Below the pieces are notes generated by a model, which saw only the letters and a list, made by a program, of their open reading frames with translations, had not been told where the DNA came from and ran no database searches. A stretch of DNA of 64,000 nt. It comes from Pseudomonas marincola (GTDB taxonomy: Bacteria > Pseudomonadota > Gammaproteobacteria > Pseudomonadales > Pseudomonadaceae). Position 1 is the stretch's first letter. Each line of letters opens with the position of its first letter. Made by a program: the position numbers and the translations under genes. Location of the stretch: the NCBI RefSeq assembly GCF_900116605.1, contig NZ_FPBC01000012.1, forward strand, positions 75,063 to 139,062. Direction: 5' to 3'. Positions 41,240 to 49,703 of the stretch are shown piece by piece.

Positions 41240-43019
41240 GAAGAAAGTAATCAGCCTGCGCCCAGAAGCGCCCAGAGTCGAACCTGACCGGCCTTGCTGG
41301 GGCGTGTATGAGCATTGGGTAACGAATGAGAAAGGCCGCAGCTTGCGCCCCGGTGTGTACTGGCACGGGTTTAAACGCACCAGCGCCGATGATAACGATG
41401 AAGACGAAACAGACCGACCGATCACAGATGAATGGATCGCCACGCCCGTGACGGTCGCAGCTCGCACCACCAACACCGACGATGGCAGCGAAGGCAGATT
41501 TCTGCGACTGGTGACGGAGAACGGCGTAAAGGAATGGATCATTCCCATGGAAGTGTTCGGAGGGAGTGGTGAAGAAGCCAGACGGGCTTTGTTCGGCATG
41601 GGCGTAATTATCGCGCTCAAGAAGCGTAGCCAGTTCATGGAGTACCTACTCGAACAACGCCCCATCGAGGTGTTCGCCACCACCTGCCGTCCGGGCTGGC
41701 ATGAGTCAGGCGCATTTGTACTACCGGGTCGCACCATTGGCAGCGATAAGGTGCGTTATCAGTCCAGCGTTAAAGGCCAAAACCTGTTCAGCCTCCGTGG
41801 GGATCTGGACGGCTGGAAAAACGAAGTAGCCGCCAAGTGTGTTGGTAATCCGGTGCTGACACTCGCTATTGGCTGCGCACTGGCTGGGCCGCTGTTGAGC
41901 CTCGTCGGAGTGCTGGGTGGCGGTGTTCATCTGGTGGGCGACAGCTCAAGCGGCAAATCACTGGCACAGCTAATCGGATCATCAGTATGGGGCGACCCCG
42001 GCATATTCGCTGCGAGCTGGGATATGACTAAGGGCGGCTTAGAGATTGAAGCTTCAAGCCGCAATGACACCATGCTGCCCCTGGACGAAATCAAACGAGC
42101 CGACCCCAAGCGTGTGCAGGAAATGGCTTACTCACTCGCCAACGGTCAAGGCAAAGGCACCATGACACGCGACCGAGAGGCCCGTGGAAAGCTGAGCTGG
42201 CGTTTGCTGGCACTCTCAAGCGGTGAGCGCTCCTTATCAGAGCACGCCGCTATTAGCGGTAATGCCGCCCATGCTGGTGCTGAGCTACGCATGGTGGACG
42301 TAAACGCCGGTACTCGCACACACCGCGCCTTCGACGAGCTACACGGCTTGGAAGGTGCTGACTTTCACCGCCTGTTGACCGTCGCAGTAGGTAATCACCA
42401 TGGCCACATTGGGCCGGTGTTTGTAGAGCAGCTAATCGCCAGCAACGACACACCCGGCCTATTGGCTGACTTTGCAGGTATTCGCGCCCAGTTCATCGAG
42501 GACAACGCACAGGCCGGACGTGTAGCCGACCGGTTCGCCGTCATCGCACTGGCTGGTGAAATGGCGATTGCTTACGGCCTGTTGCCATGGGCGCCGGGTA
42601 GCGCACTGGCTGACTGCCAACTGCTGTATGGCGAGTGGCTGAGCCGAGTAGGCAGCGGCAATGCCGAGGATCGCCAAATACTGGCTGGCATCCATGACTT
42701 TATAGACAAGCACGGCACCAGCCGATTCTCAGACGTGAATGATTCGATACCTGACACCAAGGTGTTTAACCGTGCTGGCTACTGGGAGTCGGCTGGCACC
42801 AATCGGCTGTACTTGTTCAACAAGTCGTCGTTAATTGAGGCCGCACACGGGTATGGCTTAGCCCGAATCATTAAGGCACTGGAAGGCGCGAAGGCACTCA
42901 CCAAGTTTGACGCTGATCGCGCACGCAGAACCAAGAACTACCGCATTCCCGGCGGTGGTCAATCACGCCTGTATGTCATCGATCCTACCACCTTGGATAA
43001 CGAGGGGGCTGGAGCATGA
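41226..43019 (+). CDS. DUF927 replicative helicase-like ATPase
   Basis: 597 aa. N-terminal variable part (1-100), then DUF927 with Walker A GDSSSGKS at 238-245, Walker B-like MLPLDEIKRA, and LALSSGERSLSEHA as sensor region. The C-terminal HTH-like tail (about 505-597, SRFSDVNDS, GYWESAGTNRLYLF) is usual for the family. In plasmid and satellite systems this ATPase works with the Toprim primase. It is followed directly by a 12-copy iteron array, the probable origin. Confidence 0.92.
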   Translation: MSKPEKKVISLRPEAPRVEPDRPCWGVYEHWVTNEKGRSLRPGVYWHGFKRTSADDNDEDETDRPITDEWIATPVTVAARTTNTDDGSEGRFLRLVTENGVKEWIIPMEVFGGSGEEARRALFGMGVIIALKKRSQFMEYLLEQRPIEVFATTCRPGWHESGAFVLPGRTIGSDKVRYQSSVKGQNLFSLRGDLDGWKNEVAAKCVGNPVLTLAIGCALAGPLLSLVGVLGGGVHLVGDSSSGKSLAQLIGSSVWGDPGIFAASWDMTKGGLEIEASSRNDTMLPLDEIKRADPKRVQEMAYSLANGQGKGTMTRDREARGKLSWRLLALSSGERSLSEHAAISGNAAHAGAELRMVDVNAGTRTHRAFDELHGLEGADFHRLLTVAVGNHHGHIGPVFVEQLIASNDTPGLLADFAGIRAQFIEDNAQAGRVADRFAVIALAGEMAIAYGLLPWAPGSALADCQLLYGEWLSRVGSGNAEDRQILAGIHDFIDKHGTSRFSDVNDSIPDTKVFNRAGYWESAGTNRLYLFNKSSLIEAAHGYGLARIIKALEGAKALTKFDADRARRTKNYRIPGGGQSRLYVIDPTTLDNEGAGA

Positions 43020-43381
43020 GCAGACCTAAATTAGCCCTAACCCATAAAGCCCAATTTCACAGGAACCTAGAATCGGTGGCAACAGTGGCAACAGTGGCAA
43101 CGGCCTTGCGGGGCGGGCCTTTCAGCCGTTGCCACCCAATAAAAGAAGTGGCAACAGGTGGCAACACAAACACGTTTCTGAATATAAGAGCCTGCCGTCT
43201 ACCTTTCATTTGGTTATCACTGTTGCCACTAAAAATGAAGTGGCAACAGATTGGCAACATTTTTAGCCTCTGTAAGGCCCGTGCTAGAGCGGTTGTTGCC
43301 ACCGTTGCCACTGTTGCCACACTTTTTGAAACTAGAGGAACATGTGTATTAGTGTTTTTGCAGTCTGGGGGCAAGCCATGA
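43016..43381 (+). CDS. Questionable ORF overlying the iteron array
   Basis: 121 aa. Its ATG overlaps the DUF927 stop (ATGA), which favours translation, but most of it is dictated by the repeats: the peptide has SVATVATVATAL and VVATVATVATL where the 9-bp iterons run. It may be expressed by coupling without having a function. Kept with low confidence. Confidence 0.3.
   Translation: MSRPKLALTHKAQFHRNLESVATVATVATALRGGPFSRCHPIKEVATGGNTNTFLNIRACRLPFIWLSLLPLKMKWQQIGNIFSLCKARARAVVATVATVATLFETRGTCVLVFLQSGGKP
43076..43320. repeat. Mirror-symmetric iteron array, candidate replication origin
   Basis: Twelve copies of GTGGCAACA or its complement TGTTGCCAC within 245 bp, three of them with one changed end base (43094, 43127 and 43303) and one starting TTGG (43251). 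Three tandem direct copies at 43076-43102, three tandem inverted copies at 43294-43320, and six between in both orientations (starts 43127 inv, 43148, 43158, 43221 inv, 43240, 43251). The 9-bp period and placement right after primase and helicase genes fit an iteron-type ori. Confidence 0.85.
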
Positions 43382-43740
43382 GCTTACTTTCTGGCCTGTT
43401 TACCGAACGGGAGAAAGCGCCCGCGCCACGTTTTGTTGTGATTGAAAACGTGGCGCGCATGCCAGAGTGTGAGAAACGCCCCACCGTGGCGGAAACACCA
43501 CACACAAGGACGCCCGCGCCGATCCATACCCCGCAACCGGTGGCTGATCCCGACCAGCCTCAGCACTTCATTCAAACCGCCGTCACTGCCTCGCCTGAGT
43601 GGTGCCACGCCCGAGACCAATACATGAACCACATTATGGCGTGCCGAGGCTGCTACGCGCCTGCTAGCCGCTATTGCATTGCTGGTGCTGAGTTGCGACA
43701 GCGGTATGACCACACGCCAATGTCTATTGGAAAACCATAG
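43378..43740 (+). CDS. Small protein with Cys-rich phage-type motif
   Basis: 120 aa from the ATG at 43378 (GGGGG 6 nt upstream); an ATG at 43342 is in frame but its ribosome site is too close. Pro-rich middle, then a C-terminal metal-binding-like motif HIMACRGCYAPASRYC followed by GAELRQRY. This C-x2-C ... YC ... LRxxY block recurs in prophage and ICE proteins of unknown role. The first segment (LLSGLFTER) may anchor a partner. Confidence 0.7.
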   Translation: MSLLSGLFTEREKAPAPRFVVIENVARMPECEKRPTVAETPHTRTPAPIHTPQPVADPDQPQHFIQTAVTASPEWCHARDQYMNHIMACRGCYAPASRYCIAGAELRQRYDHTPMSIGKP

Positions 43741-43836
43741 TGGGCACGCCAAATGGAAACGATGTGATCACTCATAGAAACACCTCTACGCGCGCGCGTA
43801 TTGCACCCGAAACGAACACACACCGGAGCGCATCCA

Positions 43837-44445
43837 ATGACACACAGATTTATAAGGACGCTACTTCGCATCGTGGAGAAGCCCAGCACCAGCAAGCGCG
43901 ACACACTGACCATCGCCCGTCGTTTGTTGCGCGTCACCTGCCAGCACCGCCGCGAAATACTGGACGAACGCCACGCCATGCGACGACAGGCACGCCAGCT
44001 GCGCCAGTTCCTACCGTTCACCAAACAACAAGTGGCCGCGATGGATAACCAAGCGCGGGAACATAAAGCAGACCTATTGAAGAGCGCCAGCATGACGATG
44101 ACGGCATATGGTGGCTGGCTGTTGCGCGACCCCGAAGGCATTGCAACCGCGCTAGGCTTCGATCAACTGGCCGACCACCTGAGTATCAACCCGGTACATC
44201 GAGAGCAGGCACGGCGCGAAGGTGGCGAGACATTAGAAGGGCTGGTGTTTATCGCACGCATGGAGGACAGCGCGACCAGCTTCGGTGATGAATGGGGCAA
44301 TGGAGGCCCGCTGTTTGAGGCGTGCCATGCAACTATGGTGGACTTTATCCGTGCCTGCCCTGAGCACCTGCTACCTGACCCGTTCGCGCCGGGTGAGGTG
44401 TTCGGGCCTAAGTTGCCGCCAAAGCTGTGCATCGTCAGCGAGTAG
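43837..44445 (+). CDS. Element protein, unknown function
   Basis: 202 aa from the ATG at 43837 (GGAG 8 nt upstream; a TTG at 43801 is in frame). Basic N-terminal third with helical heptads (RREILDERHAMRRQARQLRQ), acidic C-terminal half containing GDEWGNGGPLFEACHATM. No known fold recognised. Last gene before the cargo slot; 190 bp without a gene follow. Confidence 0.65.
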   Translation: MTHRFIRTLLRIVEKPSTSKRDTLTIARRLLRVTCQHRREILDERHAMRRQARQLRQFLPFTKQQVAAMDNQAREHKADLLKSASMTMTAYGGWLLRDPEGIATALGFDQLADHLSINPVHREQARREGGETLEGLVFIARMEDSATSFGDEWGNGGPLFEACHATMVDFIRACPEHLLPDPFAPGEVFGPKLPPKLCIVSE

Positions 44446-44635
44446 GATCATTGCCCGCGGCACGGAATGCGACGTATATAAAAACGTGGCGCAGGCAATC
44501 CAAGCACTCGCCGGGACTATGCTTAAATTGGTGCGCGTACGCTATGCCATCACTTAAACGGAATTACTTTAGAGACGAAAATATACGCTGTGTGGTATCA
44601 AAGTAGCATTGCCCGACGCTTTCCATGGAGGCCAC

Positions 44636-45160
44636 GTGAAGGCTGCAGACGACCACTTCCAGCTCTACGAAAAAATTTACTTTTTTGAAGCAGAACGTAA
44701 AGAAAAGCTGATTGTTCGGCTTAACCTCCCCCTTGCAATGCTAGTGGCTTTGCTCAGTTTCCTATCTTACCTTTTAGGTAAAGCTCCACCGTCATCTGAA
44801 ACGACGGGATTATTTTTTTGGGTTCTCTATCTATATTCCTGCATGTGCGTCGCCATGGGTATTTGGCATTTTGCAAAAGCTTGGCGGTTGCGCGTAAACG
44901 ACTTATCAATACCGACCTTATTTAAGTTAGAAGAACACCGAAAAAAGCTAATCTCCTATTACGGTGACGGCGGAGAAGAAACTGCCAATAGTCTTTTTAT
45001 CCAGACGATTGCTGACTACTACGTAATGGGGGGGACAACCAATTCAGAAAACAACGACCGCCGCGTGGAAGAGCTTGATCATTTATCTAAATTCGTCATT
45101 TGGGCTATTGTTTTCTCTATTCTTTCATTTATCCCATTTTTCCTTTTCAATCATCCGTGA
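44636..45160 (+). CDS. Three-TM membrane protein (cargo)
   Basis: 174 aa from the GTG at 44636 with GGAGG 4 nt upstream; a TTG at 44609 is the in-frame alternative. N-terminal amphipathic helix (HFQLYEKIYFFEAERKEK), TM1 about 38-57, TM2 about 67-91, a soluble middle with KKLISYYGDGGEETANSLF, and TM3 at the C terminus (about 150-170). AT-rich and codon use unlike the neighbours, pointing to separate acquisition. General build is that of small membrane effectors in defence modules, but no family was recognised. Confidence 0.75.
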   Translation: MKAADDHFQLYEKIYFFEAERKEKLIVRLNLPLAMLVALLSFLSYLLGKAPPSSETTGLFFWVLYLYSCMCVAMGIWHFAKAWRLRVNDLSIPTLFKLEEHRKKLISYYGDGGEETANSLFIQTIADYYVMGGTTNSENNDRRVEELDHLSKFVIWAIVFSILSFIPFFLFNHP

Positions 45161-45169
45161 GAATATCGA

Positions 45170-45301
45170 ATGACCGACACAGATGCGCCACCACCACCGC
45201 CACCAATGCGCAACGTCAAAGGCGAGGTGCCATTGCCGACGCGAGATACGCCGCCCTCCCGCCAAATACCTCAACGACCAGCATTACCACGGCAGTCCTG
45301 A
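45170..45301 (+). CDS. Possible 43-aa proline-rich peptide
   Basis: ATG 9 nt after the membrane gene stop. N terminus MTDTDAPPPPPP, C terminus rich in Pro, Arg and Gln. No strong ribosome site, so translation would depend on coupling. Could be a leftover fragment of a longer gene. Confidence 0.3.
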   Translation: MTDTDAPPPPPPMRNVKGEVPLPTRDTPPSRQIPQRPALPRQS

Positions 45302-45325
45302 CCGCTATAGAATGGCTGTTATAAT
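45298..45325 (+). promoter_or_regulatory. Extended -10 promoter for the Ntn-hydrolase gene
   Basis: CTGACC, 16-nt spacer, TATAAT, with TG one base before the -10 (TGTTATAAT at 45317-45325). The expected transcript starts near 45332 and begins with a hairpin leader (GGCCGC/GCGGCC, 45349-45365). Confidence 0.6.
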
Positions 45326-45374
45326 CAGGGTTCAATCTCGCTAGAAGGGGCCGCTCTCTGCGGCCAAGGAAGGC

Positions 45375-45605
45375 ATGCGAGTATGGGAGAATGCTAAAGC
45401 ATTGAGCTATGACGAGCATGATATCTCCATTGTGAATAAGAAAATCATCACAAGCATATGGCGCTTTGCCATAGAAGTAGGTAATCTCGCGCGCCAATCA
45501 ACGCTCTTCGCACATGCTGATCAAGGAACGATGCTGAATGACCACAACAATCTACGACAGAGCAATGGCGATGATCACCTGCGATTCGCGCTGGTCTATT
45601 CCTGA
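45375..45605 (+). CDS. Possible short leader ORF overlapping the Ntn-hydrolase gene
   Basis: 76 aa; AAGGAAGG precedes the ATG, though spacing is short. It overlaps the next gene by 68 nt in another frame, so it may be a translational leader or not expressed. Residues 1-55 look plausible as protein (AKALSYDEHDISIVNKKIIT); no motif known. Confidence 0.3.
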   Translation: MRVWENAKALSYDEHDISIVNKKIITSIWRFAIEVGNLARQSTLFAHADQGTMLNDHNNLRQSNGDDHLRFALVYS

Positions 45606-46281
45606 TGACCGCTTTGGCGTTCTGTATGTGGATGAGGCAGAGTTCTCGAAAGTAGAAATTGCCGGCGGCCATACATTTGTATTTGCTGGCAAGTCAAATG
45701 TGATCCATGCTTGGAAAGTCTTTCTGCAAGCGAGGGATCGTGGTATTGCTATGGCTGAGCCTACGATGGACGGAATCTCAGCTCTTGTTGCTGAGCTCAG
45801 AACTGGCGCACTGAAATTTTACTATGGACAGGATATTGTGCTTCCTGGCCAAGACGATCCATATACGGTCTTCGCCGGTACTGGATCTAATCATGCGGCG
45901 CGCTGCTGGGAGTCTAACAAGTGCCCAAAACTAGCCGTCACTTCAGCCATGAAATTCGACGTATGCACGGGCGGCGAAGTTCGATATGTTGAACTAAAGT
46001 CTGGCAAGCACAACCTAACAACCTGCAAAGGCGCTAATTCGCTAAATCAGGCTTTTCTAAATAAAGGAATGGTTATGTTCAATCGCAACGAGACCGAAAA
46101 AGGCCCTGTACCGTTCAAGGATGCAGCCGATATCGACCCGAGCGTAGCCGAGTGGTACAAGCAAGCGGCAAGCGGCTCAATTCTCGATAATATCCAGGCA
46201 CCATGTGATGCCATGTTCAGCAAGCCGAGCGCCGAAGAGCGTGGGCGCATGAGCGAAGTGCTGAAGGATATTTTCGGCTGA
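45538..46281 (+). CDS. Proteasome-beta/HslV-like Ntn hydrolase
   Basis: 247 aa. N terminus MTTTIYDRAMAMITCDSRWS fits the proteasome-type pattern: Thr right after Met (nucleophile after Met removal), Asp16 (equivalent of Asp17) and Lys38 (equivalent of Lys33) in AEFSKVEI. Then TFVFAGKSNVIHAWKVF (the Gly47 region) and, towards the C terminus, FAGTGSNHAARCW with CTGGEVRYVEL, the alanine-helix and last-strand pattern of the fold. Four Cys in the second half are unusual. Role unknown; it sits alone behind its own promoter in the cargo slot. ATG with AAGGA about 10 nt upstream. Ends at a bidirectional terminator. Confidence 0.8.
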   Translation: MTTTIYDRAMAMITCDSRWSIPDDRFGVLYVDEAEFSKVEIAGGHTFVFAGKSNVIHAWKVFLQARDRGIAMAEPTMDGISALVAELRTGALKFYYGQDIVLPGQDDPYTVFAGTGSNHAARCWESNKCPKLAVTSAMKFDVCTGGEVRYVELKSGKHNLTTCKGANSLNQAFLNKGMVMFNRNETEKGPVPFKDAADIDPSVAEWYKQAASGSILDNIQAPCDAMFSKPSAEERGRMSEVLKDIFG

Positions 46282-46300
46282 CCCTTACCGTAGTGAGAAA

Positions 46301-46323
46301 AGCCCCGCCAATGCGGGGCTTTT
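46301..46323. terminator. Bidirectional terminator
   Basis: 8-bp stem AGCCCCGC/GCGGGGCT, loop CAAT, T run on plus and TTTT on minus. Separates the rightward cargo gene from the leftward arm of the element. Confidence 0.88.
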
Positions 46324-46333
46324 ACATTTCTGC

Positions 46334-46693
46334 TTAGTGGTGACCTTCGCGCTTTGAGCCGCACATGTTGCACACGCTGTAATCACCATGCTTGCCAGAG
46401 CGATGAGACATTGTTCCCGCACAGTTCATGCAGCCTCCATCAAGAGCGCCAGTTTCCCAGCGATACAGCTGCCAAGCACGCCAAAGAAACCACACCACCC
46501 CACCCACACAAGCGGCCAACAATGGCCAGCGCGCCATATCCCATATGCCGCGTGCAATATTCGCAACCATTTTGCTTTCTGAATTTGCGCCGCTGCTCAG
46601 CGCCCACATTGCGACCATCACCCCAAAAATTACAATTACCGGTCCTGCGAAAAGCTGTATCGATCGCTCGATAGCCGTGATGTTTATATCCAC
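46334..46693 (-). CDS. Small membrane protein with C-terminal zinc-ribbon-like tail
   Basis: 119 aa. Two TM helices (about 14-32 and 56-74), then a cytosolic tail with GGCMNCAGTMSHRSGKHG and VCNMCGSK, a CxxC-x(n)-CxxC pattern typical of a small zinc ribbon. Last gene of the leftward arm. No name can be given; superinfection exclusion or host interaction are possible roles. Confidence 0.72.
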   Translation of the reverse strand: MDINITAIERSIQLFAGPVIVIFGVMVAMWALSSGANSESKMVANIARGIWDMARWPLLAACVGGVVWFLWRAWQLYRWETGALDGGCMNCAGTMSHRSGKHGDYSVCNMCGSKREGHH

Positions 46694-46834
46694 TCAATTC
46701 CCCTTAATTACAGTGATATGAACTGGCCATCATCATAGCTATCAGTCCCGAAGATACAAACCAGCACCAGCGACAAGGTAGATAAAGCCGCCTCAGTGAG
46801 ACCATTATGGCGCACCCAGAATACAACTCGCCCA

Positions 46835-47443
46835 CTAGCCGGGGGCGCCCTCAAGTAACCGCTTGAGCCTAGATTCGTAGGTCTCTTCATTCGATTGTTC
46901 ATCAAGGTTGTAGGCTTGGCGCTCCAGCGCAATGAGCGTCTTGAGCGTGTCCGACATTTCTTTCATTACTTTCGACCGCCCGGGAAGCGCAATTACCTTG
47001 TGATATAGGTCATTGAGTTTGTCCTGTCCGTTGTCGTCAGGGCTGGCCAGCAACTCGCCTAGCTGGGCGAATAACTCACGCCCTTCGGTCATACCCTCCA
47101 ATTCCGCAAGCAACGCAGTGGCCAACCGCCGAGAGCGTGCAATATCAGTTCTGTGGCTCATTCGCACATCGGCGATTACAGTGGCGCCGTTCTCGATTAA
47201 CTGCTTCTCAGTTTCCAGGCTTATGGTGGAACACCTTGTGGAACACTCCCGCTTGGAAACAATCGTCTCGGCTCTGGCCAACACCCTCGCCTTGAGGTCT
47301 CTATCCCACCCTTCACGCTTTGCACGCCGGTTAATGTTGGTGTGACTGGTGCCGTGAGCCTTGGCAATCTCCCGCACCGACAACAGGCCAACACGGTATT
47401 GGTGCTCGATCTTTTCCCAGTCCACTGGGTTATCGAAGCTCAT
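46835..47443 (-). CDS. Terminase small subunit-like protein
   Basis: 202 aa. N-terminal HTH: VGLLSVREIAKAHGTSHTN and RAKREGWDRDL, the form found in phage small terminases and related DNA-recognition proteins; middle and C-terminal helices with a conserved-looking LKTLIALERQAYNLDE tail. In satellites such a TerS redirects helper packaging to the satellite pac site. No large terminase lies near. Overlaps the upstream gene by 4 nt. Confidence 0.78.
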   Translation of the reverse strand: MSFDNPVDWEKIEHQYRVGLLSVREIAKAHGTSHTNINRRAKREGWDRDLKARVLARAETIVSKRECSTRCSTISLETEKQLIENGATVIADVRMSHRTDIARSRRLATALLAELEGMTEGRELFAQLGELLASPDDNGQDKLNDLYHKVIALPGRSKVMKEMSDTLKTLIALERQAYNLDEQSNEETYESRLKRLLEGAPG

Positions 47444-47751
47444 GCGGCCACCTCCAACTTATTGATCGCCTTTTGTATGCACAGATCCATGTGATTAACC
47501 TGTACTTCGAGATCCACCATGTTACGCATGGCGCACGATATATCCCGCAACGCCTCTGCATGTTCAGGCAGTTTATCCACTGAGGTGAGTCTCGACGCCC
47601 CGGCACCGTAGCAATCGTCCAGCGTTTCAGACAGTTGGCGCATGAGGATGCTGAGCACAGAAAACGCCCGTTCAAGTTCCAGCTTATGGCGCTGCGACAC
47701 TTCGCTGAGTTGGGTTAGCATTTCTCGTTTCATTGCATTGGTGGTAGTCAT
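47440..47751 (-). CDS. Small helical element protein
   Basis: 103 aa, almost wholly helical (KREMLTQLSEVSQRHKLELE, then LSILMRQLSETL). ATG at 47751 lies 3 nt after the preceding stop, and its own stop overlaps the terS-like gene. May be a chaperone or partner for that gene product; function unknown. Confidence 0.68.
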   Translation of the reverse strand: MTTTNAMKREMLTQLSEVSQRHKLELERAFSVLSILMRQLSETLDDCYGAGASRLTSVDKLPEHAEALRDISCAMRNMVDLEVQVNHMDLCIQKAINKLEVAA

Positions 47752-47754
47752 GGC

Positions 47755-47961
47755 CTATCTCCCGCGCTCGCTTGCTGTGGTGCGTCGCAGTTCCGGTTTT
47801 AATGCCTCACTCCAAGGCCAGCCACGATAACGGCGCTGGCGCACTGTGGCCCACTTCAAACCCATATCGTCGGCCCACTCACGGGCTGAGCGTGTGACTT
47901 CGGCGGTCATCGTCACGTTTGTAGTTTTAGAGCAGAACGGCTCATCTTTGATCAAGTGCAT
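47755..47961 (-). CDS. Small DNA-binding-like element protein
   Basis: 68 aa. Residues 22-55 read TRSAREWADDMGLKWATV then RQRRYRGWPWSEAL, the HTH pattern W-x-R-x3-GW-x-W-x2-AL common in small phage proteins near terminase genes. Located between the virion-like gene and the helical gene on the leftward arm. Confidence 0.7.
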   Translation of the reverse strand: MHLIKDEPFCSKTTNVTMTAEVTRSAREWADDMGLKWATVRQRRYRGWPWSEALKPELRRTTASERGR

Positions 47962-47994
47962 GGTTGACTCCCCTCGTAACAGCTAGCGTTGGTG

Positions 47995-49461
47995 TTAACC
48001 GTCTACAGATACCCCTTGTTTTGCGAGTAGGTCTTTAACTTCCTTAACGCTCATGCCGTTAGCCTTGGCGGTCTGCTCCACCTCGCTTGCGCTAACCGTC
48101 GTTCGCCCGCCAGTGCCGGCACCGGCCCCATCAACGTACTGCTGGGTAACGGTATCAAATACCTTGGAGGCGTCTTTCCCGCCAAAGTCGTTTGTGCCGC
48201 CCGCGACGGTGATGTATCGCTTGCTGTCATTGCCGGTCAGCGTGCGATAGGCGTTCTCGTAAGCTGCTCGCTCGGTGCCTGCTAGCGCTGGATCTGCCAG
48301 GCGAGCACGGATTGCCTCAAGGCGCTGCGCCGATTGCAGGTTGAGCGCACCCTGCTGTAGCGACTGGCCGGATACATCGCGCTGCAATGCTTCCGTTAGT
48401 AATCGGCTTTGCTGATCTTGGATGCCTTGCTGCGCCTGCTGGTTTGCTAGGTCGGTATTTGCTTGGCGGTTTTCGAGTCGGGTGTTTGCTATCTCTGCAA
48501 TAGTGGGTGCTCTTGAACTGTCACGCACAACGGTCACGCGCCCACCACCCTCACCTACTTCGCCGCGACGCGACGCCTGAATCATCTTTTCGCGCTCAGC
48601 AAGTGCGCGCTCATTGCGGTCATAGGCCAATTTGGAGTCGCCCTGGCTGGCTTGCGAGAACACACCAATGCCATCGCCAATGCGCGAACCTTTGAAATCA
48701 CCGGAAGCCCCAGCCACATCGCCAGCGGCATTACTGAACTCAGACGCACCACCAGCGCCAATGCGCGCAACGATATTTCCCGCGCCAGTCTGGCTGAACG
48801 TACCGGGTGATTGGTTCGCCTTTACTAGATCATGAGTGGGACCTGGGAGAATCTGATTCGTTGCGGACGCGCTTTGCTGAATAGCCGGCACCACTTGTGC
48901 CTGCCGCACTCCGAGCGCATTACGGACAAGTGACTGACCACCCGATACTGCATCACTTGCGAGACCTCCAACCTTGGAATAGCCATCGTCGCGAAATGCG
49001 CCAACCGTGTCTGAAAAGTAGTTTTCACCACCCGGTAGTGTCTCTGGATTTCCACCCGCCAGACTTGCAAGACCAGACCGACCAGCATCCAGCGCCTTAG
49101 CTGGTAACGTACCGAGCGTACCCGCCGCCGACTGAAGAGCGCCCGTCTGTAACCGCTTGAGGTTCTCTAGCGCTCCTATTGCAATTGCTCCACCTATAGG
49201 GCCGGGCTGCTCCGACGTATCGACTGCCCCACGCGGGCCAACCACAGGCTGTCTAGCCGCAGCCTGCATTTGAGCTGCGCGTGCTGGATTGTCGCCGCTG
49301 ACACTTTGTTGTGAGGGCTGAGCCAACTGCTGAGTGCTACCTGAGATTGAAGCCGAGGGCGTTAGCGCCCTTAGCAAAGAATTTGCACCGCCTACAGCGG
49401 CATGCTTTTTAGCTTGACGAATATCGCCATTATTTGTGAGGTAAGGATTTTGGACGGTCAT
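47995..49461 (-). CDS. Virion/DNA-ejection-like phage protein
   Basis: 488 aa, ATG at 49461 with GGAG 7 nt upstream. Low-complexity Gly/Ala/Ser/Gln-rich N-terminal 250 residues; coiled coil at about 320-385 (LENRQANTDLANQQAQQGIQ); then LADPALAGTERAAYENAY and GNDSKRYITV, a segment type seen in internal virion or ejection proteins of Pseudomonas podoviruses; C-terminal HeH/LEM-like SASEVEQTAKANGMSVKEV. Presence of one virion-like gene without capsid or tail genes is odd. It could be carried in helper particles or be a remnant. Confidence 0.68.
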   Translation of the reverse strand: MTVQNPYLTNNGDIRQAKKHAAVGGANSLLRALTPSASISGSTQQLAQPSQQSVSGDNPARAAQMQAAARQPVVGPRGAVDTSEQPGPIGGAIAIGALENLKRLQTGALQSAAGTLGTLPAKALDAGRSGLASLAGGNPETLPGGENYFSDTVGAFRDDGYSKVGGLASDAVSGGQSLVRNALGVRQAQVVPAIQQSASATNQILPGPTHDLVKANQSPGTFSQTGAGNIVARIGAGGASEFSNAAGDVAGASGDFKGSRIGDGIGVFSQASQGDSKLAYDRNERALAEREKMIQASRRGEVGEGGGRVTVVRDSSRAPTIAEIANTRLENRQANTDLANQQAQQGIQDQQSRLLTEALQRDVSGQSLQQGALNLQSAQRLEAIRARLADPALAGTERAAYENAYRTLTGNDSKRYITVAGGTNDFGGKDASKVFDTVTQQYVDGAGAGTGGRTTVSASEVEQTAKANGMSVKEVKDLLAKQGVSVDG

Positions 49462-49631
49462 GGTGTTACTCCGTAGGTAGGTTCCATACGAAGCACGCTA
49501 TGTCACTGTCGAGGATGCGCAAGCCCAATAAAACGGTTATTTCACGGTTACATAATTGACTAGGCACTCGGTTTAATTGGGAGAAATTTTTGAAGGCAAT
49601 CGGGGTGAAATCCCCTCCAGCAGCCGGCACC

Positions 49632-49652
49632 GTGTATGCCAGCATGTATGCC
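49632..49652 (+). repeat. Right arm-type repeat of the element
   Basis: GTGTATGCCAGC followed by ATGTATGCC; matches 18 of 21 bases of the left copy at 34563 in the same orientation. Marks the inner edge of the right end. Confidence 0.6.
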
Positions 49653-49703
49653 AACAACTAACAAAAAACATAAAATCCTTTAAATACAATATCTTGAATA
49701 ACA

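Noticed and set aside
43076..43320. CRISPR-like array
   Set aside because: Repeats are 9 bp, in both orientations and often without spacers; they fit iterons, not CRISPR.
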